Positions 1-7,890 of a stretch of DNA of 64,000 nucleotides are shown here, one piece after another (the stretch's first letter is position 1; each line of letters opens with the position of its first letter). The position numbers and the translations under genes are program-made. Below the pieces are notes generated by a model. That model saw only the letters and a program-made list of their open reading frames with translations. It had not been told where the DNA came from and did not search any database. Location: NCBI GenBank assembly GCA_963726715.1, contig CAVSDF010000006.1, forward strand, positions 310,001 to 374,000. The letters are read 5' to 3'. The stretch comes from CAVSDF01 sp963726715 (lineage in GTDB: Bacteria > Bacteroidota > Rhodothermia > Rhodothermales > BA12).

Positions 1-140
1 CGCCTCCACCTCGCCGACATCCTTCACCCTCCGCTGGCCCGGATTCCCCCTCTCCAGGCTGCCATGCCAGGTCTTGATCGCACAGGATTCTCCAGGCGAC
101 ACCGTTGCCCGTCCCCTCTCCGTCCTTCTCCCCCATCTCC

Positions 141-386
141 ATGTCTACCCACTGGTTTGCCCCCTGGGGCCTGTTCTACCGTCCTGCTTCCGCGATGGGC
201 GTCCTTGTCACCGTCCTTGCGCTCGCCTTTTGCGTGCAGGTGTTCTGGGCCGTCGACCGGGGGGCGCACTCCGTGACCGATACCCTCTACGGCGTTTACC
301 CGTTCATCGTGCCAACGCTGCTGCTCTGGGAGCGCATCGCGGCCAAGACGAGCATCCGCGGCCCGCAACGCGCCCCTGCACCCTGA
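141..386 (+). CDS. Small two-helix membrane protein, unknown function
   Basis: An 81-residue protein starting at the ATG at 141. An upstream in-frame ATG at 105 would add 12 low-complexity residues and is less likely. Two hydrophobic segments are visible, roughly residues 17-37 (core VLVTVLALAFCVQVFW) and 48-62 (YPFIVPTLLLW), with a basic C-terminal tail (RIAAKTS). It is therefore probably an inner-membrane protein with both ends on the same side. I recognise no family. A 29-bp palindromic repeat lies downstream at 438-466. Confidence 0.65.
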   Translation: MSTHWFAPWGLFYRPASAMGVLVTVLALAFCVQVFWAVDRGAHSVTDTLYGVYPFIVPTLLLWERIAAKTSIRGPQRAPAP

Positions 387-437
387 GCGCCTCGGCGGCG
401 CTCTACCGCGCCGACGCCGGCCCGCACCCACGGTGCA

Positions 438-466
438 GCAGAGACGCATCGGCGATCCGTCTCTAC
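438..466. repeat. 29-bp palindromic repeat, degenerate copy
   Basis: Matches the perfect 29-bp palindromes at 47942-47970 and 62676-62704 with two mismatches. It sits 6 nt past the stop codon of the GNAT gene on the minus strand, so it could form a 3' hairpin for that transcript. Confidence 0.75.
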
Positions 467-471
467 AGACG

Positions 472-1707
472 TCAGATCGCCATCTCCAGCATCGCGTACT
501 CTTTGTCGATGACGGCGCCCATGTGGTGGAGGGCGTTGCGCAGGGGCGCGTTGACGTCGAGCACCCACGACATCTCGCAGCCGTCGTAGCCCGCCGCCGG
601 GCCTTCGACGATCGTCGCCACGTTGAGCATCGCGTCGAGGCCGCGCCCGTGGTAGGCCTTGCGGACGCCCATGAGCAGGTTGCGGCACTCGTAGACGCCG
701 CCGAACGTGCCACGCGCGAGGAGCGTGAGCGCGCCGGTCGGGAAGAGGCGCCCGCTCGGCACGTGGCGGAGGGCGAGGTTCAGGTTCGGGAGCGAGAGCG
801 TGAAGGCGACCGGCACGCCCGCGTCTTCGATGATGAAGACGATCTTCGGGTCGACGATCTGCTTCATCTCCTTCACCAGCTGCGCGAACTCCGCCGGGCG
901 CATCGGCACGTGGCCCCAGTTCTCGCTCCACGCCTCGTTGTAGATGTCGAGGATCGTCGCGGCCTCCTCATCCAGACGGCTCATGTCGAGCGTGCGGAGC
1001 GTGAGGCTCGGGTAGCGGCGGCGCACGAGATCGACGCCGCGGCGCATCTTGTCGACCTTCACATATTTCTTGTGGACATAATAGGCCCACATCGTCATCG
1101 CCCGCGTGAACCCGTAGCGCTCCAGATAATCGCGGTAGTAGGGCGGGTTGTAGGGCATCAGCAGCGACGGCATCCGGTCGAATCCGCCGACGAGCAGCCC
1201 CGCGACTTCGTTCAGGCTCGGGTTGGCCGGGCCGCGGAGGGCGGTGAGTGTGAGCGCGCGCGCCCAGTCCGCGGCGGCGTCGAGGAGGGCAGTGGAGACG
1301 GCCTCGTCTTCGACCGTCTCGAAGAAGCCGAAGAAGCCGACGCCGTCCGCGTATTTCTCGGCGTGCGAGCCGTTGTAGATCGCCGCGATGCGCCCGACCA
1401 CCCGCCCGCTGGCGTCGCGCGCGAGGAACGGCTGGATGTTGCCGTGCTCGAAGAAGGCGTTGCCGTGCGGGTCGAGCGTGTGCGCGACGTCGCGGCGGAG
1501 CGGCGGCACCCAGTACGGGTTGCCCGCATACAGGTCGAACGGCAGCTGCACGAACGCCCGCATGTCGCCGCGCGAGGCCACCGGCGCGACCGTCACCGGG
1601 TGCGCGACGGGCGCGCGGGCGAAGGCGGAGACGAGCGACCCGTCGGCGGCGGTGTCGGCGGAGGGGAGGGCGGTGACGGGGGCGGCGGGAGCGGCGGCGT
1701 CGGGCAT
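472..1707 (-). CDS. GNAT-fold acyltransferase, candidate bacterial ceramide synthase
   Basis: A 411-residue soluble protein. I place the start at the ATG at 1707 (MPDAAAPAAP), because the nine residues upstream to 1734 are low complexity; the first 45 residues look disordered. The body begins with MRAFVQLPFDLYAGNPYW, typical of a large GNAT-superfamily group (about 380 residues) common in Bacteroidota. Its C-terminal half carries the acyl-CoA-binding-like stretch VRKAYHGRGLDAML near residue 355. Known biology: the bacterial ceramide synthase bCerS belongs to the GNAT superfamily and acts with serine palmitoyltransferase. A serine-palmitoyltransferase-like gene lies 970 bp upstream on the same strand, so N-acylation of a sphingoid base is a reasonable inference. 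A different acyltransferase role remains possible. Confidence 0.7.
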   Translation of the reverse strand: MPDAAAPAAPVTALPSADTAADGSLVSAFARAPVAHPVTVAPVASRGDMRAFVQLPFDLYAGNPYWVPPLRRDVAHTLDPHGNAFFEHGNIQPFLARDASGRVVGRIAAIYNGSHAEKYADGVGFFGFFETVEDEAVSTALLDAAADWARALTLTALRGPANPSLNEVAGLLVGGFDRMPSLLMPYNPPYYRDYLERYGFTRAMTMWAYYVHKKYVKVDKMRRGVDLVRRRYPSLTLRTLDMSRLDEEAATILDIYNEAWSENWGHVPMRPAEFAQLVKEMKQIVDPKIVFIIEDAGVPVAFTLSLPNLNLALRHVPSGRLFPTGALTLLARGTFGGVYECRNLLMGVRKAYHGRGLDAMLNVATIVEGPAAGYDGCEMSWVLDVNAPLRNALHHMGAVIDKEYAMLEMAI

Positions 1708-1765
1708 CGGGGCGGGGGCGGGGCGAGATCGCAAGATGCGAACGAAACGGGTCCGCGCGGACGAC

Positions 1766-1792
1766 CCTGTTCAGGTCGCCCGACCTGACAGG
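1766..1792. repeat. Interrupted inverted repeat (CCTGTCAGGT family)
   Basis: The left arm CCTGTTCAGGTCG and right arm CGACCTGACAGG pair with a one-base bulge and a two-base loop. The same core occurs at 2479-2510 and around 9462-9518. It is a dispersed palindromic element or hairpin, located just upstream of the GNAT gene. Confidence 0.65.
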
Positions 1793-1922
1793 TTTCGGCT
1801 GCGGCCTCACGGATGCCGGGCCGAAACGTGGACTCCGCTCGCAAATTCAGGAACGCCCGCCGTACTCTACCTGTGGCGCCACTGCGCCGCGCCGCACGTC
1901 CTCCTGCCGTTCCCCATCGCCA

Positions 1923-2419
1923 TGCGCACCTCTTTCCTCCTCGCCGCCCTCGCGCTCGTGCTCGCCTCGTGCGGCAGCAACTCGCGCCGAGAGCGTGGCG
2001 CTGCCGAGCGAGAAGACGCTCGTCGCGCACTACGGCACCCTCGCGCCCGGCACCTTCCACGTTCTGGCAGCAGAGCTTGCGACTGGACGTAAAAGGCTCG
2101 GAATTCAGTATACGATCCAACCGCACCCATTCTATTTATGAAAAACAGAGATATAAAATTCGACGACGGATCGTTTTTCTCGCTCGATGTCATGTCTGAG
2201 AACATCCTGAAGGTTGGCCCGGTGGGTGCATACGGTTGGATTGGAGGTCACAGAGGCAATCCCAACGGCTCGACCACGTGCTCGGGTACGATCTACATCC
2301 TGGAGTCCACGGCGTCTCTGCTCCGGGCGGTGCTTGCGGGCGCCTGTGGTCTGGATCGACAGCTGGGTGGGCCGCGCGACTTCAAGCTCTTCGAGGGCGG
2401 CTTCGCATACGCGCGCTGA
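1923..2419 (+). pseudogene. Disrupted small lipoprotein gene
   Basis: The ATG at 1923 begins a lipoprotein signal (MRTSFLLAALALVLASCGS, lipobox LASC). That frame is lost around 1989. A second frame then reads SVALPSEKTLVAHYGTLAPG to about 2090, and a third reads VYDPTAPILFMKNRDIKFDD and on to a stop at 2419. The pieces read naturally as one secreted lipoprotein of about 160 residues needing two frame corrections. From about 2095 to 2230 the DNA is clearly richer in A+T than the surroundings (for example AAAAACAGAGATATAAAATT), suggesting foreign or poorly conserved sequence. No family was recognised. It could be decayed or a victim of the same indel errors seen elsewhere. Confidence 0.4.
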
Positions 2420-2478
2420 GGCTGCCGCCGCGCGTCAGGGCGGGGCGAGTGCGGAGGGGCGAAGGCACTAGCACGAAA

Positions 2479-2510
2479 AAACCTGTCAGGTCGGGGGACC
2501 TGACAGGTTT
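2479..2510. repeat. Perfect 14-bp inverted repeat, GGGG loop (CCTGTCAGGT family)
   Basis: The arms AAACCTGTCAGGTC and GACCTGACAGGTTT are perfectly complementary around a GGGG loop. A run of T follows on the plus strand and a run of A precedes it, so it could act as a terminator in either direction. Related copies lie at 1766-1792 and 9462-9518. Confidence 0.7.
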
Positions 2511-2530
2511 CTTGCACCGGGCGCCGCTCT

Positions 2531-2627
2531 TGTCATTGCGAGGCCCTGCAAGGGCCGCGGCAATCCGGGCCGAGGGCACCCGTCGATCCAGATTGCCGCG
2601 TCGGCCTTCGGCCTCCTCGCACTGACA
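2531..2627. repeat. MITE-like inverted repeat (TGTCATTGCGAGG ends)
   Basis: The element opens with TGTCATTGCGAGG and closes with CTCGCACTGACA, imperfect inverted ends, with internal GCAATCC and GATTGCCGCG also in opposite orientation. A related element lies at 31629-31715. It ends about 50 bp past the stop of the PLP-enzyme gene. Confidence 0.6.
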
Positions 2628-2676
2628 GCGCGTTTTGAGAGGCCACGGGAGCAGACGCCGCGGCAGGCAGTGCCGC

Positions 2677-3947
2677 TCAGATGACGCCGAGTTCACGCCC
2701 GACGGCTCCGAAAGCGTCGAGGATGATGTCGAGGTCGTCGTCGGTGTGGGTGGCCATGTAGCTCGTGCGCATCAGGCTCTGCCCGGCGGGCACGGCGGGC
2801 GGCACGACGGCGTTGACGAAGACGCCGCGCTCGAGCAGGCGCTTCCAGAACTCGAAGCACGTCGTCATGTCGCCGACGACGACGGGGATGATCGGCGCCT
2901 GGCTCTGCCACACGTCGAAGCCGAGCTCGCGGAAGCCGGTGCGCATGCGGTCGGAGACGGCCCAGAGGCGGTCGAGGCGTTCGGGCTCCTGTTCGAGAAT
3001 GTCGAGGCAGGCCAGCACGGTCGCCACGTTGGCGGGCGGGATGCTCGCGGCGAAGATGTGCGTCGAGGCCTGGTGACGGATGAACTCGACGACGTCGTGC
3101 GCGCCGACGGCGAAGCCGCCGAGGCTCGCGAAGCTCTTCGAGAACGTGCCGGTCGTCAGGTCGACGCGGTCTTCCATGCCGAAGTACGCCGCCGATCCGC
3201 GCCCGCCCGGCCCGACCGCGCCGACCGCGTGGGCGTCGTCGAGCATGAGCGCCGCGCCGAACTCCTCGGCCAGTTCGACGAGCTCGGGCACGTTCGCGAT
3301 GGCGCCCGACATCGAGAAGACGCCGTCGGAGACGATCAGCTTGCCCGCGCCCGGCTGGCTCGCCTCGGTCTGCTCCAGCATCCGCCGCAGGTGCGCCATG
3401 TCGCTGTGGCGGTAGCGCACCGTCTCGGCGAGCGACACCTGCGTGCCCGGCGACGATGCAGGCGTGGTTGTCCTTGTCGGAGAAGATGACGTCGCCGCGC
3501 CCGGCGAGGCTCTGCAGCAGGCCCTGGTTCGTCATGTAGCCCGTCGAGAAGAGCACGCAGGCCTCCTTGCCCATGAAGGCCGCGAGGCGCTCTTCGAGTT
3601 CGAGGTGCAGGTCGAGGGTGCCGTTGAGGAAGCGGCTGCCGGTGCAGCCGGTCCCGTAGCGGTCGATGGCGGCCTTGGCGGCCTCCTTGACGCGCGGGTC
3701 GGATGGTGAGGCCGAGGTAGTTGTTCGAGCCGGCCATGATGACCTCGCGCCCGTTGATGATGGCGCGCGAGCCCTCGGAGCGCTCGATGGCGCGGAAGTA
3801 CGGGTAGAGGTCGTTGGCCTTGACCTGCGCGTAGTCGCCGTCGGGTTCGAAGAAGCGGACGGCCTTGTCGAAGATGCGCTTGTCGGGCATCGTGGTCGGC
3901 TGCGCCACCTGTCGGGCATGCTGGGCCAGGAAGTCGGGCGTGGTCAT
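2677..3947 (-). CDS. Serine palmitoyltransferase-like PLP enzyme (alpha-oxoamine synthase), two frameshifts
   Basis: Read with two one-base corrections (near 3701 and 3446) this is a 422-residue alpha-oxoamine synthase starting [14 protein letters not shown]. Family landmarks in order: [51 protein letters not shown] (about residues 236-242) and the PLP lysine in [11 protein letters not shown] (Lys about 270). The RFLNGT motif and the YPYFR start fit the serine palmitoyltransferase-like branch better than 2-amino-3-ketobutyrate ligase. The expected reaction is condensation of serine with an acyl-CoA to give 3-keto-sphinganine in the cytoplasm. A glycosyltransferase ends 49 bp upstream on the same strand. 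Both breaks look like one inserted base, and the enzyme is otherwise complete. Confidence 0.8.
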
Positions 3948-3996
3948 GCGGCGGGGGGCGTCGGGCAGGAAGGGGCGTCGCCGGAGGGCGAGGGGG

Positions 3997-5112
3997 TCAG
4001 AGAGGGCGGGCCGCGTTGCGTGCGGACGGGCGAACCAGACAGGCTTCGATCTCGTCGGCGGCCGCGGCACGGCCCGGTCTCAGGAGAGCCGCGCCGTCGG
4101 GCGAAAACGTATCGCCGTCCCGAAGAAACGTGCGCACATCCTCAGATGTCGGCGGTCGGTCGTGGACGGCGCGCCCGGCGCCGACGCGCTCCAGCTGCAG
4201 GGCGTTGAAGGTCTGCTCGAAGATGCCGCCGTTGGGGAGCGCGAGGACGGGCTTGCCGAGGTGCAGGCACTCGGAGAGGAGCGTGAACCCGGCGGTCGAG
4301 ACGACGGCGCGGGCGCTCGCGAGATCGGCGAGGAAGGCATCGTCGTCGCCCGCCGCGCAGAACGTCAGCGACGGCGCGCGCACGGCGGTGTCCGGTGGCG
4401 AGACGCCGTACAACCGCACCGGCACGCCGGAGGCGGCGAGGGCGGCGAGGGTGGCGTCGAGGCCGCGCGAGACGTTCAGGTAGGCCACCAGGTGCTCGCC
4501 GACGCTCGGGCGCGCGGCGAGGACGGCGTCGCGGAAGATGGGTCCGACGAGCGCCGCGCCGCCCGCCTCGCCCGCGCGCTCCGGATGGCGCAGCGGCGCG
4601 TCGGCGAGGGTCGTCACGATGCGCCGCGCGATGCCGCGCCGGGGCACGAGCGTGCCGACGACGGCGGAGATGAAGAGGGCGCCCATGCGCTGCTCGGGCG
4701 GCAGGCGGTAGCGCGTCTCGGTGATGACCTCCTGGCGGCACAGCGACACGACGGGCAGGCCGAGCCGCCGGGCGGCGCGCGGCGCGAACGCCTCGAAATC
4801 GCTCACCACGAGGTCGGGCGCGAGCGCGTCGAGCGCCGCTGCGGTCTCGCGAACGACGCGGACACCGCCGAGGACCGTGCGGGCGTTGGCGAACGCCGTC
4901 GCGGCGATGTCGAGGTGGTTGCCACGGAAGCGCTGCACGAGCGCCGGAACGGGCGTTACCGCCTCGCCCCGCGCGAGGAGCCGCGCGCGCGCCGGTCCGC
5001 CGCACGCGAACGTCACCGTGTGGCCGCGCCGCCGCAGCTCCTCCGTCATCGCCTCGACGCGCGAGCCGTGGCCGCGGCCCTGGCCGCTGAGCGCGTAGAC
5101 GATGCGGGCCAT
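3997..5112 (-). CDS. GT-B-type glycosyltransferase
   Basis: A 371-residue protein starting MARIVYALSGQGRGHGSR at 5112. The glycine-rich loop GQGRGHGSR (residues 10-18) and the C-terminal nucleotide-sugar site STAGFTLLSECLHLGKPVLA (about 275-294) are typical of GT-B enzymes related to MurG and UDP-glycosyltransferases. EQTFNALQLE follows, as in the glycosyltransferase-28-like group. It lacks a signal peptide, so it acts on the cytoplasmic face. It ends 49 bp before the start of the serine-palmitoyltransferase-like gene on the same strand, suggesting co-transcription and perhaps a lipid acceptor. The acceptor and sugar cannot be read from the sequence. Confidence 0.75.
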   Translation of the reverse strand: MARIVYALSGQGRGHGSRVEAMTEELRRRGHTVTFACGGPARARLLARGEAVTPVPALVQRFRGNHLDIAATAFANARTVLGGVRVVRETAAALDALAPDLVVSDFEAFAPRAARRLGLPVVSLCRQEVITETRYRLPPEQRMGALFISAVVGTLVPRRGIARRIVTTLADAPLRHPERAGEAGGAALVGPIFRDAVLAARPSVGEHLVAYLNVSRGLDATLAALAASGVPVRLYGVSPPDTAVRAPSLTFCAAGDDDAFLADLASARAVVSTAGFTLLSECLHLGKPVLALPNGGIFEQTFNALQLERVGAGRAVHDRPPTSEDVRTFLRDGDTFSPDGAALLRPGRAAAADEIEACLVRPSARNAARPL

Positions 5113-5308
5113 CGGGCAGGCGAAGGGGAACGGGGCAGGGCGGCGGACGCCCCTCCTACGCCCGTGGCGCCGTGCGGGTGCAGCCCGCCGCGCCATCCGC
5201 CTCCGACATCCCCCCTCCGTCCACGCGCCACGCGCCACACCGTCGATTCGGCCTCCGATCCCCACATCGACGAGACCGGCACCGATGCGGGACGTGCACG
5301 CGCGTCTC

Positions 5309-5929
5309 CTACCGGAGGCGAACGCGGAGGGCGAGGGCGGGCGCGCCGCCGTCGGGCGGGGCGGTGAGGCCGATGGAGAGGTCGCTGCCGTCGTCGAAGA
5401 GGCGCAGGTGGGCGCTGACGTACGCGTCGAGCGATTGGAGGGCGTAGGCGGTGGCGGTGGCGAGGATGAAGAGGTCGCGGCGGCGGCGGGCGCGGTCGCG
5501 CAGGCCGCGGAGGGTGCCCGCGTCGATGCCGGGGTAGCGCGCGGCGTCGCCCGCGAAGCCGTCGATGCCGGTGCAGACGGTCGGATCGGGGGACGTTTCG
5601 CAGCGGCGGAAGAGGGCGGCGTGGCGGAGGCGCAGGTACTGGACCTGCGAGATGCCGACGCCCGCGCCGGTCGCGCCGAGCGTTCCCCAGACGACGGCGG
5701 CCTTCACGGGCTGCCGGTTCGTCAGCTGTCCCCACCCCGGCGCCACGAGCGCCCGCCGCACGACGCGACGGGGCGAGAGTGGCACGCGCATGCTGTCGGC
5801 AGGGGCCACTTCGGCGATCTCCGGGGACGCCTGCTGCGCGCGTGAAGAGGGCGCGAGCAGCAGCGCCACCGCGCACGAGGCGGCGCGGAGGGCAGGCACG
5901 AGGCGGAGAAAGAGACGGGCGGTGATCAC
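5309..5929 (-). CDS. DUF5683-type exported protein
   Basis: A 206-residue protein with an N-terminal signal peptide (about residues 1-31, ending SSRAQQ). The segment RRALVAPGWGQLTNRQPVKAAVV (residues about 58-80) matches the PGWGQ...NRQ..K..IVYG signature of DUF5683 proteins, which are common beside envelope genes in Bacteroidota. A second hydrophobic stretch follows near residue 155 (LFILATATAYALQSLDAYVS). It probably lies in the envelope. It is divergent from the outer-membrane protein gene at 6138, with 208 bp between starts. Confidence 0.7.
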   Translation of the reverse strand: MITARLFLRLVPALRAASCAVALLLAPSSRAQQASPEIAEVAPADSMRVPLSPRRVVRRALVAPGWGQLTNRQPVKAAVVWGTLGATGAGVGISQVQYLRLRHAALFRRCETSPDPTVCTGIDGFAGDAARYPGIDAGTLRGLRDRARRRRDLFILATATAYALQSLDAYVSAHLRLFDDGSDLSIGLTAPPDGGAPALALRVRLR

Positions 5930-6137
5930 GCGCGCTCAACCTGCCCCACCGTGCGGCCCGATCCCAGGGGCATCTCGGCGGCACGGATGGTGGCCCGGAG
6001 GGGCGCGGAGGCGTGCATTTCCAGGTATGGCGCGCGCGCCGTATCCTTCCCGTCACCATCGGGTCCCCGCCGCTTCTCCTGCTCACCGTGCCCGGATGGG
6101 GCGGTGGGTTCATTCCTCTCCTTCCTGTTCCTTCGTC

Positions 6138-7412
6138 ATGGACGTCTTTCGGAAGCACACCGCATCGCGTTCCGCGCGCGCGGCCTCTCTCGTTCTCCTG
6201 CCCACCGCCGCCGCCCTGGCGCTCCTCACACCGGTGGCCCACGCGCAGAACGTGGGCGTCACCGCCCGCGCATTCGTCACCTCGCCCCTCGCGGCGGGCA
6301 TGGGCGGCGCCGCGGCGGCCTTCGCCACGCGCGAGACGGCGCTCTTCTACAACCCCGCGCACCTGACGCGCGCGGCGGGAATCAAGCCGAGCGTCCGCCT
6401 CGGCTTCCAGGCGATGGGGACGAACACGATCGCCACGCAGTACAATTTCTTCAACGACGAACTCGAGCCTGCCATCTCGGAAGGCATCGAAAACCTCTCG
6501 GCCACCGAACTCGACTCGCTCTACAACCGCACGCTCCGGCAGGGCCGCGACCGCACCTACGCGGGCATCGACGGCGACGCGAGCGTGGTGATGCGGCTCG
6601 GCGGCCTCGGCGCGGGCGCCGGGTTCTTCACGCGTTCGCTCGTGCGCTACCGCACCGTCGGCGGGGGCGGCGGGGTACCGACCATCGAGGCCTCGGGCGC
6701 GCTCGACCTCATCTCGACCGCCGCCGCCGCGCTCGACGCCGGCCGCTTCGGGTTGAAGGGGCTCTCCGTCGGCGTGACCGGCAAGGTCACCAACCGCCGC
6801 GTGACCGGCAAGAACAAGCCGCTCGATGCCTTCTCGGAGAACGAGGCCGCGTACGTGTTCAGCGGCACGAGCGTCGGCTTCGACATCGGCGCAACCTACG
6901 ATCTCCAGCTTGCGCTGCCCGGCCGCCTCACCGTCGGCGCCGTCGCCTACGACGCCATCGCGTCGGATTTCGACTATTCCTACAACGGCCAGCGCTACCA
7001 GATCACCGGCGACCAGCAGGCCGACGAGACGGCGGTGATCGCGGACGAGCAGCGGCTCGCAGCCGAGAATTTCGCCCTCGCGCCCTCCTACCGCGTCGGT
7101 GTCGCCTACACCGCGCCGTCGCTCTTCGGCATCTTCCGCGAAACCGGCATCGCGCTCGACTACGTCGGCTACTCCGACCCGCTCGTGCCCGACCGCGACG
7201 GCGTGACGGGCCTCCACGCGGGCGTGCAGCTGCAGCTGCTGCGCAAGGTCGCCGTGCGCGTGGGCATCGCCGAAGGCTACACGACGGCAGGCCTGGGCCT
7301 CGGCCTCGGCCCGCTCCGCCTCGACTACGCCGTTCACGGGCAGGAAGACGGTCGCCGCGCCGGAGACTCGCCGGTGTGGATGCAGCGCCTCCGCATGGGC
7401 TTGCAGTTCTGA
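6138..7412 (+). CDS. PorV/FadL-like outer-membrane barrel protein
   Basis: A 424-residue protein starting MDVFRKHTASRSARAAS, with a signal peptide cleaved near AHAQNVG (about residue 40). The mature start is followed by SPLAAGMGGAAAAFATRETALFYNPA, the glycine-rich beginning of PorV/UPF0164 and FadL-type barrels. Alternating aromatic and polar strands follow, ending in the aromatic C-terminus RLRMGLQF typical of outer-membrane barrels. Known family members include the T9SS shuttle component PorV and hydrophobic-compound channels; which applies here is not clear. The T9SS cargo at 25.6 and 42.6 kb makes a PorV-like role worth considering. A strong hairpin follows at 7444. Confidence 0.7.
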   Translation: MDVFRKHTASRSARAASLVLLPTAAALALLTPVAHAQNVGVTARAFVTSPLAAGMGGAAAAFATRETALFYNPAHLTRAAGIKPSVRLGFQAMGTNTIATQYNFFNDELEPAISEGIENLSATELDSLYNRTLRQGRDRTYAGIDGDASVVMRLGGLGAGAGFFTRSLVRYRTVGGGGGVPTIEASGALDLISTAAAALDAGRFGLKGLSVGVTGKVTNRRVTGKNKPLDAFSENEAAYVFSGTSVGFDIGATYDLQLALPGRLTVGAVAYDAIASDFDYSYNGQRYQITGDQQADETAVIADEQRLAAENFALAPSYRVGVAYTAPSLFGIFRETGIALDYVGYSDPLVPDRDGVTGLHAGVQLQLLRKVAVRVGIAEGYTTAGLGLGLGPLRLDYAVHGQEDGRRAGDSPVWMQRLRMGLQF

Positions 7413-7443
7413 GCCTCGCCATCCCCAGGCCATCCCCAGACAA

Positions 7444-7484
7444 ACGCGCGCCCCGCCCGGAGACGATCCAGGCGGGGCGCGCGT
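7444..7484. terminator. Bidirectional terminator hairpin
   Basis: A perfect 14-bp G+C stem (ACGCGCGCCCCGCC pairing with GGCGGGGCGCGCGT) with a 13-base loop lies between two convergent genes ending at 7412 and 7501. There is no long U tract, as expected at this base composition. Confidence 0.7.
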
Positions 7485-7500
7485 GTTCGGAGCGGGCCGC

Positions 7501-7767
7501 TCAGCGGTTGGCGGAGTCGATGCCCGACTCGACGGGGAGCGTCGTGCGGATCGTGGTGCCGCTCTCGTCCTCGCGGCGCTCGTGCATCGTCTTGCCGTCG
7601 TGGAGGTCGGCGATGCCGGTCAGGCCGGTGTGGACGAGCGGGACGCCGAGGCTGTCGACGCCGCGTTCCTCGGGGTCGAGGGCCATCAGGCGGTTGGCCG
7701 TGCGCGTGTCCACGGCGTTGAGGTGCGCGTCGTACTTGAAGTTCGGGTCGAGCGAGTCGAGGGCCAT
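7501..7767 (-). CDS. Small hydrophilic protein, unknown function
   Basis: An 88-residue charged protein (MALDSLDPNFKYDAHLNAVD...) with no signal peptide or membrane helix. It contains HTGLTGIADLHDGKTMHERRED and ends VESGIDSANR. I recognise no family. It converges on the barrel gene at 6138 across a shared terminator. The start at 7767 is the only in-frame ATG that gives a sensible N-terminus. Confidence 0.6.
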   Translation of the reverse strand: MALDSLDPNFKYDAHLNAVDTRTANRLMALDPEERGVDSLGVPLVHTGLTGIADLHDGKTMHERREDESGTTIRTTLPVESGIDSANR

Positions 7768-7890
7768 TGCAGCGGGGGAGTAAGGAGGATCGGAGGAATC
7801 TACGGTAAGGAGCGCGCCCGGCAGTGTTCCCCGGTGGCCTCTCTGTCGCCTCTCTGGCGCGTCGTCGTTGTAGGGCGGGATGCGGCGCCG

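Noticed and set aside
2677..3947. 2-amino-3-ketobutyrate CoA ligase (kbl)
   Set aside because: It belongs to the same superfamily, but [10 protein letters not shown] and LYPYFRAIE fit the serine-palmitoyltransferase-like branch; no tdh gene is adjacent. A tree would settle it.
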